Source of the DNA: Cellulophaga sp. L1A9
GTDB taxonomy: Bacteria; Bacteroidota; Bacteroidia; Flavobacteriales; Flavobacteriaceae
Assembly (NCBI RefSeq): GCF_009797025.1
Contig: NZ_CP047027.1
Location: forward strand, 4,774,001 to 4,838,000
Direction of reading: 5' to 3'
DNA: 64,000 bases
Positions 28,002 through 37,480 of the stretch are shown one piece after another (within the stretch, counting starts at the first letter, position 1; each line of letters opens with the position of its first letter). Under the pieces are notes generated by a model. That model ran no database searches, was not told the DNA's origin, and saw nothing but the letters and a program-made list of their open reading frames with translations. A program made the translations under genes and the position numbers.

Positions 28002-29171
28002 TTATCTTAGTTTTGACTGCATTCTTGCTATTCCCTTAGTATATGCTTCACGTGCTCTGTTTTGCTGCGCTAGCTCAAAGTTTTGTAAGGCTTCTTCCCA
28101 CTGACTTTTCTTTTCATATATTCTAGCAATATTGTAATAAGAACTAGCTCTTACATAATGCGCCTTGCCACCCGATGCAAGGTCTATAGCCTTTCTATTC
28201 GCCCATAAAGCCTCTGCCTCTTTATTCAGTTTTTGAAAAGCTAAGCCCAAATTGCTATACGCTTGTCCATTATTTTGATTCAATTCAATGGCATTTTGAT
28301 ATAAAGAAACAGCCGATTCTAAATGTCCAGCATGATATTCTTCTTCTCCTTTTCTATTGATAATTTGAGATTCTGCTTTATCCGAACTGGAAACAACCGA
28401 AGTATCACCATCAAATCTATAATTTCTTAATATTGTACTTACGCCTTCCCAGGTAGTGGCATTTTTAAAATCTCCTACAGTTACAATGTTCCCCATTTCA
28501 TCAATTAAAAAAGGAATCCAAATATTCCCTTTCTTTCCTTCTGGCATGGTATACGTTTTAACTAGCGTATTTCCTATATATATAAATACCTTTGCTCTAC
28601 TTAAATTAGAAAGATTGGTGTTGTTTATTAATTCTCTATCGGAATAATTGTGAACAGCGTATACATACTTTTCACCTTGCTGTTTTTTTGTAATCGTAAT
28701 GGTTTCGGGGCCATAACTATCGGTGTCATCTACATCTAAATTTGCCTGGTTGGCCTCTTTTTTATGATAACACACGTATCCTCCAGAATATGATAAGTGA
28801 GAATCTATATCTCTAGGACTACTCCCCCAACTTAACACGATTCTCATACCATCTAATTCCTGCATGGTTGGACTAATAGCATAGGTTAAACCATCACATA
28901 AACATTTGGTAATTAAAGGCGAATACCCTTCTTTCTTGATAATTAAAATAACGTCTGAATCATTTCTATAGTGGTCCGGAATAGTTACTTTTCCTTGGCT
29001 ATCTGTATATTTAGTAATGGATGTTTCTCCGTTTTTCTGAAAAATAATTTCAGCATTTGGCATTACTTTATCTTTGACGACCGCACTCAATACCAATATT
29101 TCCGAAGAAGATTGTGCAAAAGATACAGCACTCATAATTAATGCGACAAGGGTTAAGATTTTTTTATTCAT
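28002..29171 (-). CDS. Secreted TPR protein with carboxypeptidase-regulatory-like and YfaP-like domains
   Basis: 389 residues from 29171, where MNKKILTLVALIMSAVSFAQ gives a clean signal peptide; the frame opens earlier at 29213. After an Ig-like segment (VVKDKVMPNAEIIFQKNGE) comes a YfaP-like domain (VLSWGSSPRDIDSHL, then DDTDSYGPETITI). Tetratricopeptide repeats occupy about 280-389 (AYSNLGLAFQKLNKEAEALW, SYYNIARIYEKKSQWEEAL). Probably a periplasmic scaffold acting with the deacetylase encoded immediately downstream. Confidence 0.8.
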   Translation of the reverse strand: MNKKILTLVALIMSAVSFAQSSSEILVLSAVVKDKVMPNAEIIFQKNGETSITKYTDSQGKVTIPDHYRNDSDVILIIKKEGYSPLITKCLCDGLTYAISPTMQELDGMRIVLSWGSSPRDIDSHLSYSGGYVCYHKKEANQANLDVDDTDSYGPETITITKKQQGEKYVYAVHNYSDRELINNTNLSNLSRAKVFIYIGNTLVKTYTMPEGKKGNIWIPFLIDEMGNIVTVGDFKNATTWEGVSTILRNYRFDGDTSVVSSSDKAESQIINRKGEEEYHAGHLESAVSLYQNAIELNQNNGQAYSNLGLAFQKLNKEAEALWANRKAIDLASGGKAHYVRASSYYNIARIYEKKSQWEEALQNFELAQQNRAREAYTKGIARMQSKLR

Positions 29172-29187
29172 GGTTGTTTTAGTTTGA

Positions 29188-30207
29188 TTATTTTTTTTCG
29201 TAATTAATTCCATTCCATATCAATACAGTATCACATTCAATAACAATATCATTTACATTGTTTGTTTTTGATGCTAATACGCCTATTCTTTTTGGTGATC
29301 CAATAGCCTCTATATCTAAAGTTTCGTTATTTAAAACAATAGTGCAGTCATTTAAAATTCCCCATCGTTCCCAATAGCTACCAGAAATTTGATCCATAAT
29401 GCCATTACCATCTAAATCGTAGGCTATCGTTAAATAATCTGTTTCTGCTTCTTGCGATAGAAAATCGCTTGATTTTAATTCTATGAGCGTAGTTAATTTA
29501 TGATCTCCCTTACTTTGTATTAATTTAAAATCATGGTGATCAAAAACATAAGTTTCTTCCAAATCTTCACATAGTGCTGTATTTCCTGCTCCAATAGAGT
29601 TAGTTTCAACGACAAACTGTCTGTTCGTATGCTGATCATAATTCAAATTCATTCCGCCAAAATAGTATCCTATATAAGCGGATCGCTTAAATTCATTGCC
29701 ATTAAAAGAGAAGGTAAATAAAGAATTGCCGCAACAATTTCCTCCACAAGCATTAGATTCTAAAAGCACTTCTTCGTAGCCATCTCCATTGTAATCTTGT
29801 ATCTCTATGAGATCAAAACAACCTTCGTCTTCAAAACTAATAAGCACTGTTTCTTTACCATTTACTGTAGCTATTAATTCTTTGTGAAGGTCTTCGCTAT
29901 TATTTAGCGTATACTTTATTTTATTTCCTGTAAAAAGCTTTAAAAAACCATTAAAAACATAGCCTTCTCCAATAGAATTAGATTTTACCTTAACCCAAAA
30001 TCCATGTATTTGTTCAGTACTAAAAGAAAAATCGGTCTCTTCTAGGAGTACTACTTTTTTATCAAATTCTAGCTTTCCAATTTTTCTGCCCGCTATATCT
30101 GGTGCATCTCTTACTGTTAATCCGCTTTTGGCTGTGACGCTATAATTTTTCTGACCAAAAGTATAGACCGAAAAAAATGTAAGTGCAAGAAAGATTCTAT
30201 AGTTCAT
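29188..30207 (-). CDS. SH3-domain secreted protein with VCBS-like segments
   Basis: 339 residues, signal peptide (1-18, ending YTFGQ). A bacterial SH3 domain lies at about 22-90 (KSGLTVRDAPDIAGRKIGKL, GFWVKVKSNSIGEGYVF) and calcium-loop motifs follow (IQDYNGDGYEEVLLE, YDLDGNGIMDQIS) with the cysteine-rich stretch SNACGGNCCGN between. The C-terminal RIGVLASKTNNVNDIVIECD is shared with the lipoprotein at 25271, showing common ancestry with module rearrangement. First gene of the probable three-gene operon ending at 26874. Confidence 0.75.
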   Translation of the reverse strand: MNYRIFLALTFFSVYTFGQKNYSVTAKSGLTVRDAPDIAGRKIGKLEFDKKVVLLEETDFSFSTEQIHGFWVKVKSNSIGEGYVFNGFLKLFTGNKIKYTLNNSEDLHKELIATVNGKETVLISFEDEGCFDLIEIQDYNGDGYEEVLLESNACGGNCCGNSLFTFSFNGNEFKRSAYIGYYFGGMNLNYDQHTNRQFVVETNSIGAGNTALCEDLEETYVFDHHDFKLIQSKGDHKLTTLIELKSSDFLSQEAETDYLTIAYDLDGNGIMDQISGSYWERWGILNDCTIVLNNETLDIEAIGSPKRIGVLASKTNNVNDIVIECDTVLIWNGINYEKK

Positions 30208-30294
30208 AGCAGTTCTTAGTAATTGTTTCTAATTTCTCGGGACAATAATAAAGTCCACAATGATTTAATTGATTCTTAAATTTCTAGCACGCTA

Positions 30295-30783
30295 CTAATT
30301 TGTGTGCACTTTAATCGGTGCGGCGTTCAACCTATAATTCTTTAAAATTGCTTGCGCTTCTATCTCACTTAATACTATTAAACGCGCATTGCTAATCGCT
30401 TGTTTGTCTGGCATCATTGAGCGCATTAAAACTAATTTATAGGCTTCTTTTCTTAGCGCAAGCTTTTCCGCTCCTGCATTTGCTGTAGCAAAAGGTTCAT
30501 AGGCATTGGCCATAGCCAGCCATATATCTATTTCATTATCTGGATGCAGGTCTCTTTTAAAGTTTTTGATGGTTTCCTCTAGAGAAATAGGATATACTTC
30601 TTCGAAGGTTTGTTGGATTCTTTTTATATGAGCTAATTGGGTCTCCGTTACAGAAGCATTGTTTACAGGGCTAGGTGTTAACTCTTCCACTTCTACAACC
30701 TCAATTTTAGGCTCAGGTTTTGGTTCCTCTTTACACGCTAGTGCAGCAGTAATAAGCAAGGCAACAAGGAAGATCTTTTTCAT
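30295..30783 (-). CDS. Hypothetical lipoprotein
   Basis: 162 residues. Lipoprotein signal MKKIFLVALLITAALAC (Cys17), a Pro/Glu-rich linker (KEEPKPEPKIEVVEVEE) and a helical domain with no recognised family. Located 87 bases upstream of the SH3 protein; 263 bases separate it from the next gene upstream and contain nothing clear. Confidence 0.65.
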   Translation of the reverse strand: MKKIFLVALLITAALACKEEPKPEPKIEVVEVEELTPSPVNNASVTETQLAHIKRIQQTFEEVYPISLEETIKNFKRDLHPDNEIDIWLAMANAYEPFATANAGAEKLALRKEAYKLVLMRSMMPDKQAISNARLIVLSEIEAQAILKNYRLNAAPIKVHTN

Positions 30784-31046
30784 TGGGTTTATTTAAGAAT
30801 ATACGCTGTGCATTCTGTATAGAACGTAGGATGCAAAAAGATAGTATATTTTCATAAAAACATAACAATAGCATAAAACTATGGGTTTGTATTTTTAGAA
30901 TGCAACACTTGTTTTAAAGGCTGTTAAAGGGCGATTTTATAATGTAGAAATGGTGAGTGAAGCTAAGTGACAAACGGACAGGAAAGTTTTTATAAATACC
31001 GTGTGCTACATCAATTAGTATTAACTAACTGAAGACTCCAAGCCTA

Positions 31047-31577
31047 TCAATTCGTTTGAATAAACGTACCATCCATTTTATAGGCATAGGCCTTGGGATC
31101 AAACTTAAAGGTGGTTACGTATAGTTTTGAAGGGTTCATAGGGGCTACTTCTTCATAAGATTGAAAGCTTAAAAATCCGTTTTCATCTGTGTCAAATGTG
31201 GTTCCTTTCAGATAATCCATAAACACCAACCTATAGTAGTTATCGTATTGATTTAAAAAGATACCGTACATGCAGCCGCCCGTACCGCAAGCGCCCAAAT
31301 ACACCATGAGATCTGGCTTATTATCCGCATTAAAATCGGCATACTTTTCTGGTTCTGTCTTTGCTGATGCATCAGGCAGCTCAAAATCAATTCCTTCGGG
31401 AATCGTAATCCTTACAAAGTTCTCGTTATCAATAATATATAGTTGAAACAAACTATCTGGAAGATGGACTACTGGAAGAGCTTCCGCCATTACTTTCGGT
31501 TCTTTTTTTGAGAGATGGCAACTTGCTAGTGCCAACAAAAAACAACAAATGATACTATAGTTTCGGTAATTGGTCAT
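31047..31577 (-). CDS. Hypothetical lipoprotein
   Basis: 176 residues from the ATG at 31577 (MTNYRNYSIICCFLLALASC, Cys20); a longer frame to 31658 runs into the upstream acetyltransferase gene and lacks a plausible signal. It includes an acidic loop DFNADNKPDLMVYLGACGTGG, a VCBS-like calcium loop. It starts one base after the acetyltransferase stop, so translational coupling is likely. Confidence 0.7.
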   Translation of the reverse strand: MTNYRNYSIICCFLLALASCHLSKKEPKVMAEALPVVHLPDSLFQLYIIDNENFVRITIPEGIDFELPDASAKTEPEKYADFNADNKPDLMVYLGACGTGGCMYGIFLNQYDNYYRLVFMDYLKGTTFDTDENGFLSFQSYEEVAPMNPSKLYVTTFKFDPKAYAYKMDGTFIQTN

Positions 31578-31578
31578 A

Positions 31579-32148
31579 TTATTTTCTTTTACGCCACTCC
31601 TCGCTAAGAATACTATACATATACGTACCCGCACTAATGCCGTAAGACTGTATGGCATAATTTCTTAAAAGCCCTTCTCTAACCGCCCCTAACTTTTCTA
31701 CAGCTTTTTGAGATTTAAGATTCTTTATATCTATTCTGAACTCAACCCTTCTCAATGCTAATACATCAAAACAATAGTCTAGGAGTAGCTTTTTGCAACT
31801 GCCATTGATACCGGTTCCTTGAAATTGTGCTCCAATCCACGTCCACCCTATTTCTAATCTTTGATGCGGAAAACTAATAGTTCCAAACATGGTTACTCCT
31901 ATGGGCGTTTGATCTTCCTTATTTAAAATGAGCAATGGATACAGCTCTTTTTTATTTTTGGACTTCATACAGAAGTTCATATACTCCACCAAATCAGTCT
32001 TATTTTTTACTCTTGCCCCAAACTCCCCTAACTCCTTATGGTAAGCAATGGTTTCTAAAGCATCCATATCTTGCATCGTTAAAGGGCGTAGTACAACGGA
32101 CTCGTTTTCAAGTAGTATATCGGAGGAGAAAAATTGTGTTGTGTTCAT
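31579..32148 (-). CDS. GNAT N-acetyltransferase, RimJ/RimL type
   Basis: 189 residues. N-terminal VVLRPLTMQDMDAL, a central acetyl-CoA site with QGTGINGSCKKLLLDYCF (Q/RxxGxG/A motif) and RVEFRIDIKNLKSQKAVEKLGAVREGLLRNY are diagnostic of the RimJ/RimL branch. It acetylates a small molecule or a protein N-terminus; the target is unknown. It leads a two-gene unit with a lipoprotein, a pairing without an obvious functional reason. Confidence 0.9.
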   Translation of the reverse strand: MNTTQFFSSDILLENESVVLRPLTMQDMDALETIAYHKELGEFGARVKNKTDLVEYMNFCMKSKNKKELYPLLILNKEDQTPIGVTMFGTISFPHQRLEIGWTWIGAQFQGTGINGSCKKLLLDYCFDVLALRRVEFRIDIKNLKSQKAVEKLGAVREGLLRNYAIQSYGISAGTYMYSILSEEWRKRK

Positions 32149-32210
32149 TTTTGAATTGCTATTTTATAACTTTTTAAATGAATAAGAAGTTAAACACTTA
32201 ATATATCTTA

Positions 32211-32864
32211 TTATTCCGAGGCTTCCTCCAATACTCTTTCTAGAACACTCTCTTTTTGTCCGTTAGGATATATTATTTCTGCACCATTGTCAATTAAGTA
32301 TATACTACATTTATAATTTTTAATGCTTGAATTTCCTTCCGCGCTATATATATTTCCTGCTAAAAAAGTTGAAATAATTAAGGATTGATCATTTTTTAAA
32401 TTTTTCCATAAATAATTTTGTCTTCCTTTTAATTCATTGATAGAGCCTATTTTACTCAATAATTCTCCTTTACCATATTTTTTATTTATTACATCTAAAA
32501 TAACATGATCATTTTCTAAAAAACCAATTTCAGCTTCAATCTCAATTAGTTCACTTCTTGTAGTATCATTAAAAATAAAAGATACTTGATTCTCTGTTGG
32601 AATTTCAAATGAAGAATTATTTATAGATTTTTCTGTTAATAATTTAAATTCCCCAATTTTAAATTTATCCACATTCTTAGTGGAATAAGAAAATAAATAT
32701 TCAGAAGTAGTACTAAGTCCTTGTTCTAATACGGTAGCTTCTGAAAGTTCATTCCAATCATTTGCTAGGTCAATTTCAAGTACATCTAATACTTTATCTT
32801 GTGGACTGCAGCTCGCAAAAAACATAAAAGCAAAAGTGGTTATTAATATCAATTTAAATCTCAT
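32211..32864 (-). CDS. Hypothetical lipoprotein
   Basis: 217 residues, lipobox MRFKLILITTFAFMFFASC (Cys19). No known domain. The gene is markedly AT-rich and the protein rich in Asn, Ser, Ile and Lys. Single gene in the minus-strand series. Confidence 0.6.
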   Translation of the reverse strand: MRFKLILITTFAFMFFASCSPQDKVLDVLEIDLANDWNELSEATVLEQGLSTTSEYLFSYSTKNVDKFKIGEFKLLTEKSINNSSFEIPTENQVSFIFNDTTRSELIEIEAEIGFLENDHVILDVINKKYGKGELLSKIGSINELKGRQNYLWKNLKNDQSLIISTFLAGNIYSAEGNSSIKNYKCSIYLIDNGAEIIYPNGQKESVLERVLEEASE

Positions 32865-33155
32865 TCTAATTATTTTAATTATTCATTTTTAAAATTCAGG
32901 AAAAAGTTCTGATTATATAAATTTCTCCCTCTTTGTTTTATTCATCTTCTGTACGTTTTATTTAGAAATTAATGGTACATGCCTAATTGAGAAACTTATT
33001 GTTAAATAAACTCCATGGAATCATGATTAAAATCAACCACTTTATAGGTGCCATTTAGTTCTGGTAGTTCCGTTTCAAAAGACATGGTTTTATGCTGCTT
33101 ACACCGCATGTAATCGATTGACATTTTACCCACTATGTACAAAATTATGCCACAA

Positions 33156-34694
33156 CTACTCCAATCGTATTTCCTGATAGCCAATTTTCTTAAATTCCTT
33201 AGCTTGTTTTGGTTGTCTAATTCCTGCCCTGTAATACTCTAAAGTAATCGTGTTTATTTCTGTATTAAAAAAATACCCACTGTAAGGCTTACCATTTTTA
33301 AAAACACCTGGCGCTATTTCTTTTCCATCATTATCTAGAAAATTGTATTCAATTCCTGTTTTTACATCGTTCTTATAAATTTCATAGTACGTATAATCTT
33401 TATAAGACATCCATTTCTTTTGCATTACAATTTTTCCATTTTTATAGTGTAAAACAGTACGATGTTTGTCTTTTATGAACCCTTCAAAAGGTTCATCATT
33501 CTTATACACCATATCGTAAAATTCACGATCTATATTAGAATAGATACTACTCTCTCCGTCTTTCTTTCCGTTTTTATAATAAAAATAAGCGAGTGTTTTA
33601 TTTTTATTGATATCGCTTATCTCACCATAATAAGACTCTTTGCCTTCTTTTAAACCATCTTTTAAGGTAAAAACTACACTGGTTTGACTGTTATTAAAAT
33701 AGGTGACAAATTGAAACGTTCCATTATGAGGTTCCTCATTTACAAAATTACCATCTGTGAAAATAGAGTCTTTCAAATAGGTTTTACTATTTTGTATTTC
33801 ACCTTCTTTATACGTTTTAATATAATACAATTCGTCTTCTGACTCTTCAGATAAACGGCTATCAGCACTAAAAAAAGAACCATTAAATGGATTGCCATAT
33901 TTTGTAGTTCCTCTATAAAGAATTTCACCTCTTTTGTCAAAAAATAGTTCCTCATCTGAGGGTTTTGCATAGCTACGAAAAATATCTTTTATATGTTTTA
34001 TCCCAAGGACATACCCACATTTTTTAGAAGGATAAAATTTGATTTTCTTTTCTTTTACTATTTCTCCACTCTTACTATAATAAACTGTTCTATTATTACG
34101 CTTATTACTCACATCACGATACTCTTCATAGGCTACTTGTTTTGTATCTTCATAGATTAACTTTCGTTCTATAAGCTTCCCTTCTTTATAGGTTGTAAAA
34201 CAATTTGTCACCCCTTCAATTGGTCTACCGTTTTCATAAATACAAGAGGTAACTATTTCCCCTTTTTCATCATAGTAATTAGAAATACCATTTAGGTCTC
34301 CCATAAAATAATGTTCTTCCCTGTAAATGTTACCATTTTCATAGTATTCTTTATAATCTCCGTACTGCAAACCATCAGGAGCTATGTTACTATTTAAAAA
34401 GTAATGAGCAATTTGTTTTAAGTTTCCGTTTTCATGAAACCATTTTACTTCTTCTACTAAAATACTTTCATCTTCCTTTCTTGCCCAACCTATCATTTGT
34501 GGCGCTCCAGAGATATAATAATCTTTAATCAATACTAAATTATCTTTTTCTTCTAGTGGTAAATTACGATAATAAGCAGCATCATCCTTTGTTGTTTGCT
34601 CCCAATTGGTATTAAAATATATTGTTTCTTTTACTTGACTATATGCTAAATTGAAAAGTAAAATGCTAAATATTGTAAGTATAATTTTTTCCAT
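33156..34694 (-). CDS. MORN-repeat (YwqK-like) secreted protein
   Basis: 512 residues from the ATG at 34694; the frame otherwise opens at a TTG. The signal peptide (about 1-19, ending NLAYS) is followed by many MORN-variant repeats such as ENGNIYREEHYFMGDLNG, YDEKGEIVTSCIYENGRPI, YYSKSGEIVKEKK and YFYYKNGKKDGESS. Bacterial MORN_2 proteins are common in Bacteroidetes and often labelled YwqK-like antitoxins, with little evidence for that role. The 240 bases after the stop have no gene I trust. Confidence 0.82.
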   Translation of the reverse strand: MEKIILTIFSILLFNLAYSQVKETIYFNTNWEQTTKDDAAYYRNLPLEEKDNLVLIKDYYISGAPQMIGWARKEDESILVEEVKWFHENGNLKQIAHYFLNSNIAPDGLQYGDYKEYYENGNIYREEHYFMGDLNGISNYYDEKGEIVTSCIYENGRPIEGVTNCFTTYKEGKLIERKLIYEDTKQVAYEEYRDVSNKRNNRTVYYSKSGEIVKEKKIKFYPSKKCGYVLGIKHIKDIFRSYAKPSDEELFFDKRGEILYRGTTKYGNPFNGSFFSADSRLSEESEDELYYIKTYKEGEIQNSKTYLKDSIFTDGNFVNEEPHNGTFQFVTYFNNSQTSVVFTLKDGLKEGKESYYGEISDINKNKTLAYFYYKNGKKDGESSIYSNIDREFYDMVYKNDEPFEGFIKDKHRTVLHYKNGKIVMQKKWMSYKDYTYYEIYKNDVKTGIEYNFLDNDGKEIAPGVFKNGKPYSGYFFNTEINTITLEYYRAGIRQPKQAKEFKKIGYQEIRLE

Positions 34695-34943
34695 TTTCAA
34701 ACTCGAATACGATTAAATTTTATAATTATTTTACTTTGATAATTAGTCTATTTATTAAATTTTTGCACTCTCAGCAAATGAATATAAGTATCCATAGCTA
34801 AATTTTCCACACGATATTAACTGTGGTTTTTTTTGCGCGAAAACAGTTGCAAATTGAGAAAACAACAGCACCAGTAATCCCTTTTTTACCAACACTAAAA
34901 AGTTAAGTATATCTAGTTATCTTGTTTGTTATTAATTATTAAA

Positions 34944-34962
34944 AGTACGTTTAGCACGTACT
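34944..34962 (-). terminator. Hairpin after membrane protein gene
   Basis: AGTACGT (34944-34950) and ACGTACT (34956-34962) form a perfect 7-bp stem ten bases past the stop of the gene at 34972. On the minus strand it is followed by TTTTAATAATTAAT, a weak intrinsic terminator. Confidence 0.5.
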
Positions 34963-34971
34963 CGCTATGTT

Positions 34972-35553
34972 TTATACATGTTTTTGTAACACGTTTTTAT
35001 TGCCACTTCTAACAAAAATTAGACTGAAACCAATTATAGTTATCGCATATCCAAAAATCAGTCGGAAAGGGAATGGGATGATATGCCACAAAATTAGATT
35101 AGCAATGAAAATAATTACTATTCCTATCTTACTGTTTTGAAAGTAATTAAAACTTAAAATCAATAAACCAAGATTGAAAATTTTAGAGCTTGGTCCTATG
35201 CTCATAAAAGGTTTCCAAATTGATGAAACTTTCGAGATATGATTAGTGAATTCATTACGCATTTCTTCGTTTGGAAAGCTCCACCAAATGAAGTCTAATA
35301 CACACATTCCAATAATACAAACAATGCCTATTAACGTTAAAGGAATTCCGATTAAGCTAAAGATTTTTTTTGGAAAAGAAACTACTTGAGGAATTAGTAA
35401 AACTACTCCAACCAATAAAAACCAATGTGCAAAATCAATAGGTTCTTGAGCGTACACAAAATCATTTCCGTTTGACAATATAATCTGACCAATTAGAAAG
35501 AAAACCAACCCAATTATAAAGGATATTTTGTATGTCATTTCAGTTATGTTCAT
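34972..35553 (-). CDS. Uncharacterised membrane protein
   Basis: 193 residues with five to six hydrophobic helices (e.g. ISFIIGLVFFLIGQIIL, HWFLLVGVVLLIPQVV, IIFIANLILWHIIPFPF). No family recognised; a second in-frame ATG four residues in (MTYKIS) is also plausible. Its upstream edge adjoins the first of the cassette-like intergenic blocks. Confidence 0.6.
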   Translation of the reverse strand: MNITEMTYKISFIIGLVFFLIGQIILSNGNDFVYAQEPIDFAHWFLLVGVVLLIPQVVSFPKKIFSLIGIPLTLIGIVCIIGMCVLDFIWWSFPNEEMRNEFTNHISKVSSIWKPFMSIGPSSKIFNLGLLILSFNYFQNSKIGIVIIFIANLILWHIIPFPFRLIFGYAITIIGFSLIFVRSGNKNVLQKHV

Positions 35554-35582
35554 TATTTTGTTTTAATGTACTACTATGGCTG

Positions 35583-35638
35583 AGCTTAGCGTAGTAGGGA
35601 GGCAAGGAAATTTTTCGTTTCCATCTACGCACGAAGCT
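35583..35638. repeat. Nested hairpin in cassette-like block
   Basis: AGCTT-A-GCGTAG on the left pairs with CTACGC-ACG-AAGCT on the right. Inside, GGAAAT pairs with GTTTCC (one G-T) around a TTTTC loop. The same architecture with changed bases recurs at 43640-43694. It is followed by a degenerate CCTGCCTGCC motif at 35650 and an ACTAAATC-loop-GATTTAGC hairpin near 35697, also shared with 43.7 kb. Confidence 0.6.
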
Positions 35639-35767
35639 AAAACTTTTTACCTGCCTGCCAGCGAAGCTTGTTTAGTTTTATTTTTTCTTGTTCAAAACTA
35701 AATCTATAAGATTTAGCGGATAAGAGTAAAAGTACGAATTTTCGATTTAGTAGGGTCTCCGCATACC

Positions 35768-36502
35768 CTATAGGTCACGTTGCGTGCGTTGTACTTTATT
35801 TTCAATTTCATCAAGTAAATTTTCTTGTAAATTCGATAGAGTAATTATACCAAGTTTTTGTTCATAAGTTAAACTTAAGATTTTTATGAAGTCATTTTTA
35901 TAATCTTCAGAGTCAGATGTTTTAGCCTTTAGATTATCAACATCTAATAATAATATATTTACTTGCTCAAGTGTTAGCCAATTCATTATGCCACTTCCAA
36001 AAAGTCTATGCGTGCTGCCAATTTCTTCTTTATAAATTGACATCATAATTTCTTCTATGAGTGAATTCGACTTAATCACAATTTTCGATGTTAAAATGGA
36101 TCTCCCAATGGATAAATGCGGTTCCCTATAAACACATTCTTCGTAAATCAGATAAGGCAAGAACTGATTAATTACTTCTATTATTTTACCATTTACTTCG
36201 TAGAAATCCTTGATTCTAGAATTTTTAATTGAGTTAAAATCAGCGTAAAGTTGATATTCTTTTTTTTCGGATTTTAATATTTCCAGTAGTACTTTATTAG
36301 ATTTAAAGTCTGTTGTTAAACTTTGGAAAAAATCAATGGTACTATCAATCTCGTTATCAGTAATCTTCTCTGAATACCAATTACTATAAGGTTTTGAATT
36401 AATGAAATCAATTATATAGCCTTTATCTTCAATAAGTTGAGGAACTATTTTTTTATAAAATTTATCTACATCAAATAGGTAGATAGTATTCCAATCGCTC
36501 AT
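35768..36502 (-). CDS. Hypothetical protein
   Basis: 244 residues, no signal peptide or membrane segment, predicted largely helical and acidic. No family recognised. It sits alone between two cassette-like blocks; a hairpin-bearing left border begins 20 bases beyond its start codon. Confidence 0.55.
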   Translation of the reverse strand: MSDWNTIYLFDVDKFYKKIVPQLIEDKGYIIDFINSKPYSNWYSEKITDNEIDSTIDFFQSLTTDFKSNKVLLEILKSEKKEYQLYADFNSIKNSRIKDFYEVNGKIIEVINQFLPYLIYEECVYREPHLSIGRSILTSKIVIKSNSLIEEIMMSIYKEEIGSTHRLFGSGIMNWLTLEQVNILLLDVDNLKAKTSDSEDYKNDFIKILSLTYEQKLGIITLSNLQENLLDEIENKVQRTQRDL

Positions 36503-36521
36503 TTTTTTAGAGTTGGTTTCA

Positions 36522-36660
36522 TTGCATACAACATACGGGTAACCATATGTTTATTGTATTATTTAATATTCATCTTAAACCCATAGGTAAATGGTTAATC
36601 AATTTTCTTACTACTTTTTATAGTATAGAAAATCCAACCTCTAAATTAGACCTATAGCCC
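36522..36660. repeat. Cassette-border element, most diverged copy
   Basis: Starts ATACAAC and contains ACATACGG-GTAA-CCATATGT (7 of 8 pair). Further on, ACTACTTTTTATAGTATAG and CCTCTAAATTAG echo the border at 49.25-49.5 kb. Related borders stand upstream of the genes at 39561, 44893 and 49208. Confidence 0.5.
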
Positions 36661-36695
36661 TACCAGCTTCTCCAATATATTATTAGTTGGAATCG

Positions 36696-37358
36696 TTACG
36701 CCAAACCAAAGTAAATGCAAATTAAGGCAAAAGTGTCAAAAAAGCCGTGAACAGCAATGATAAACCACAAATCGTATTTGCGCAGGTAGAATATCAAAGC
36801 TAAAAGCGATCCCACAAACCCAGCAACCAATTGCCCTGTAATTCCTTGATAACTATGCATAAAACCAAAAAAACAAGCAAATAGGACGATATTAAGGATT
36901 ATACTGACTTTGCTTTCCCCAAAGAATTTTACAAATTGCCGCATAAAATACCCGCGAAAGATAATTTCCTCCCCAAATCCTGCCGTAGCCCACACTACCA
37001 ATAAAGCAATTAAACAAGATGGAAGATTACCTTCTAGTTGCTTAAAGCTTGAATAATCTATAGGAACCCCTGTGAGTTTTGTTATTCCAGGAACCACAGC
37101 AAAGACATAAAAAGCAAAGAGTCCTAGTGCTACTAATGGAGCAAGTACAAAGATGTTTTTTAGCGTGAATTTTTCACGTTGAAATCCAAGCGCTGAAAAT
37201 AGTTTGCCTTTATATTCTATATAATTCGCTATGATGATTAGTATAGAAATTACGATATTTTCTATCATACCAATTTGGAGGGGTCCAAACCATATAAAGC
37301 AGATAATTGCGAGGGTGATTAAAGGAATTAATGCTTGTTGTAAGGTAATTTTGTTCAT
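36696..37358 (-). CDS. CPBP-family intramembrane glutamic endopeptidase
   Basis: 220 residues from the ATG at 37358 (MNKITLQQAL); the longer frame to 37394 adds a non-hydrophobic lead. Six to seven transmembrane helices carry the CPBP/Rce1 motifs: E130-E131-x3-R135 (GFGEEIIFRGYF), H168 in FGFMHSYQG and H204 in VHGFFD. Relatives cleave prenylated proteins in eukaryotes and act in bacteriocin self-immunity or signalling in bacteria. Substrate unknown. It is adjacent to a membrane-bound LytTR regulator. Confidence 0.88.
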   Translation of the reverse strand: MNKITLQQALIPLITLAIICFIWFGPLQIGMIENIVISILIIIANYIEYKGKLFSALGFQREKFTLKNIFVLAPLVALGLFAFYVFAVVPGITKLTGVPIDYSSFKQLEGNLPSCLIALLVVWATAGFGEEIIFRGYFMRQFVKFFGESKVSIILNIVLFACFFGFMHSYQGITGQLVAGFVGSLLALIFYLRKYDLWFIIAVHGFFDTFALICIYFGLA

Positions 37359-37480
37359 CGTGTTTGTTTTATTTCTAAGCGAAATAAAGAACAAAACCTT
37401 TAAGAATCTCTTTAAAAATGGGCGTTCTTACTGAATGGTCGTAAATTTAGAGCTGAATAGTCGGTCGTTGTAAGTATCTT

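Noticed and set aside
33002..33184. 60-codon minus-strand frame after the MORN-repeat gene
   Set aside because: It overlaps the 3' end of the MORN gene in another frame, lacks a leader or family match, and could at most be a decayed fragment.
33156..34694. Antitoxin label (YwqK) for the MORN-repeat protein
   Set aside because: It has a signal peptide and no toxin partner; the repeats alone do not justify an antitoxin role.
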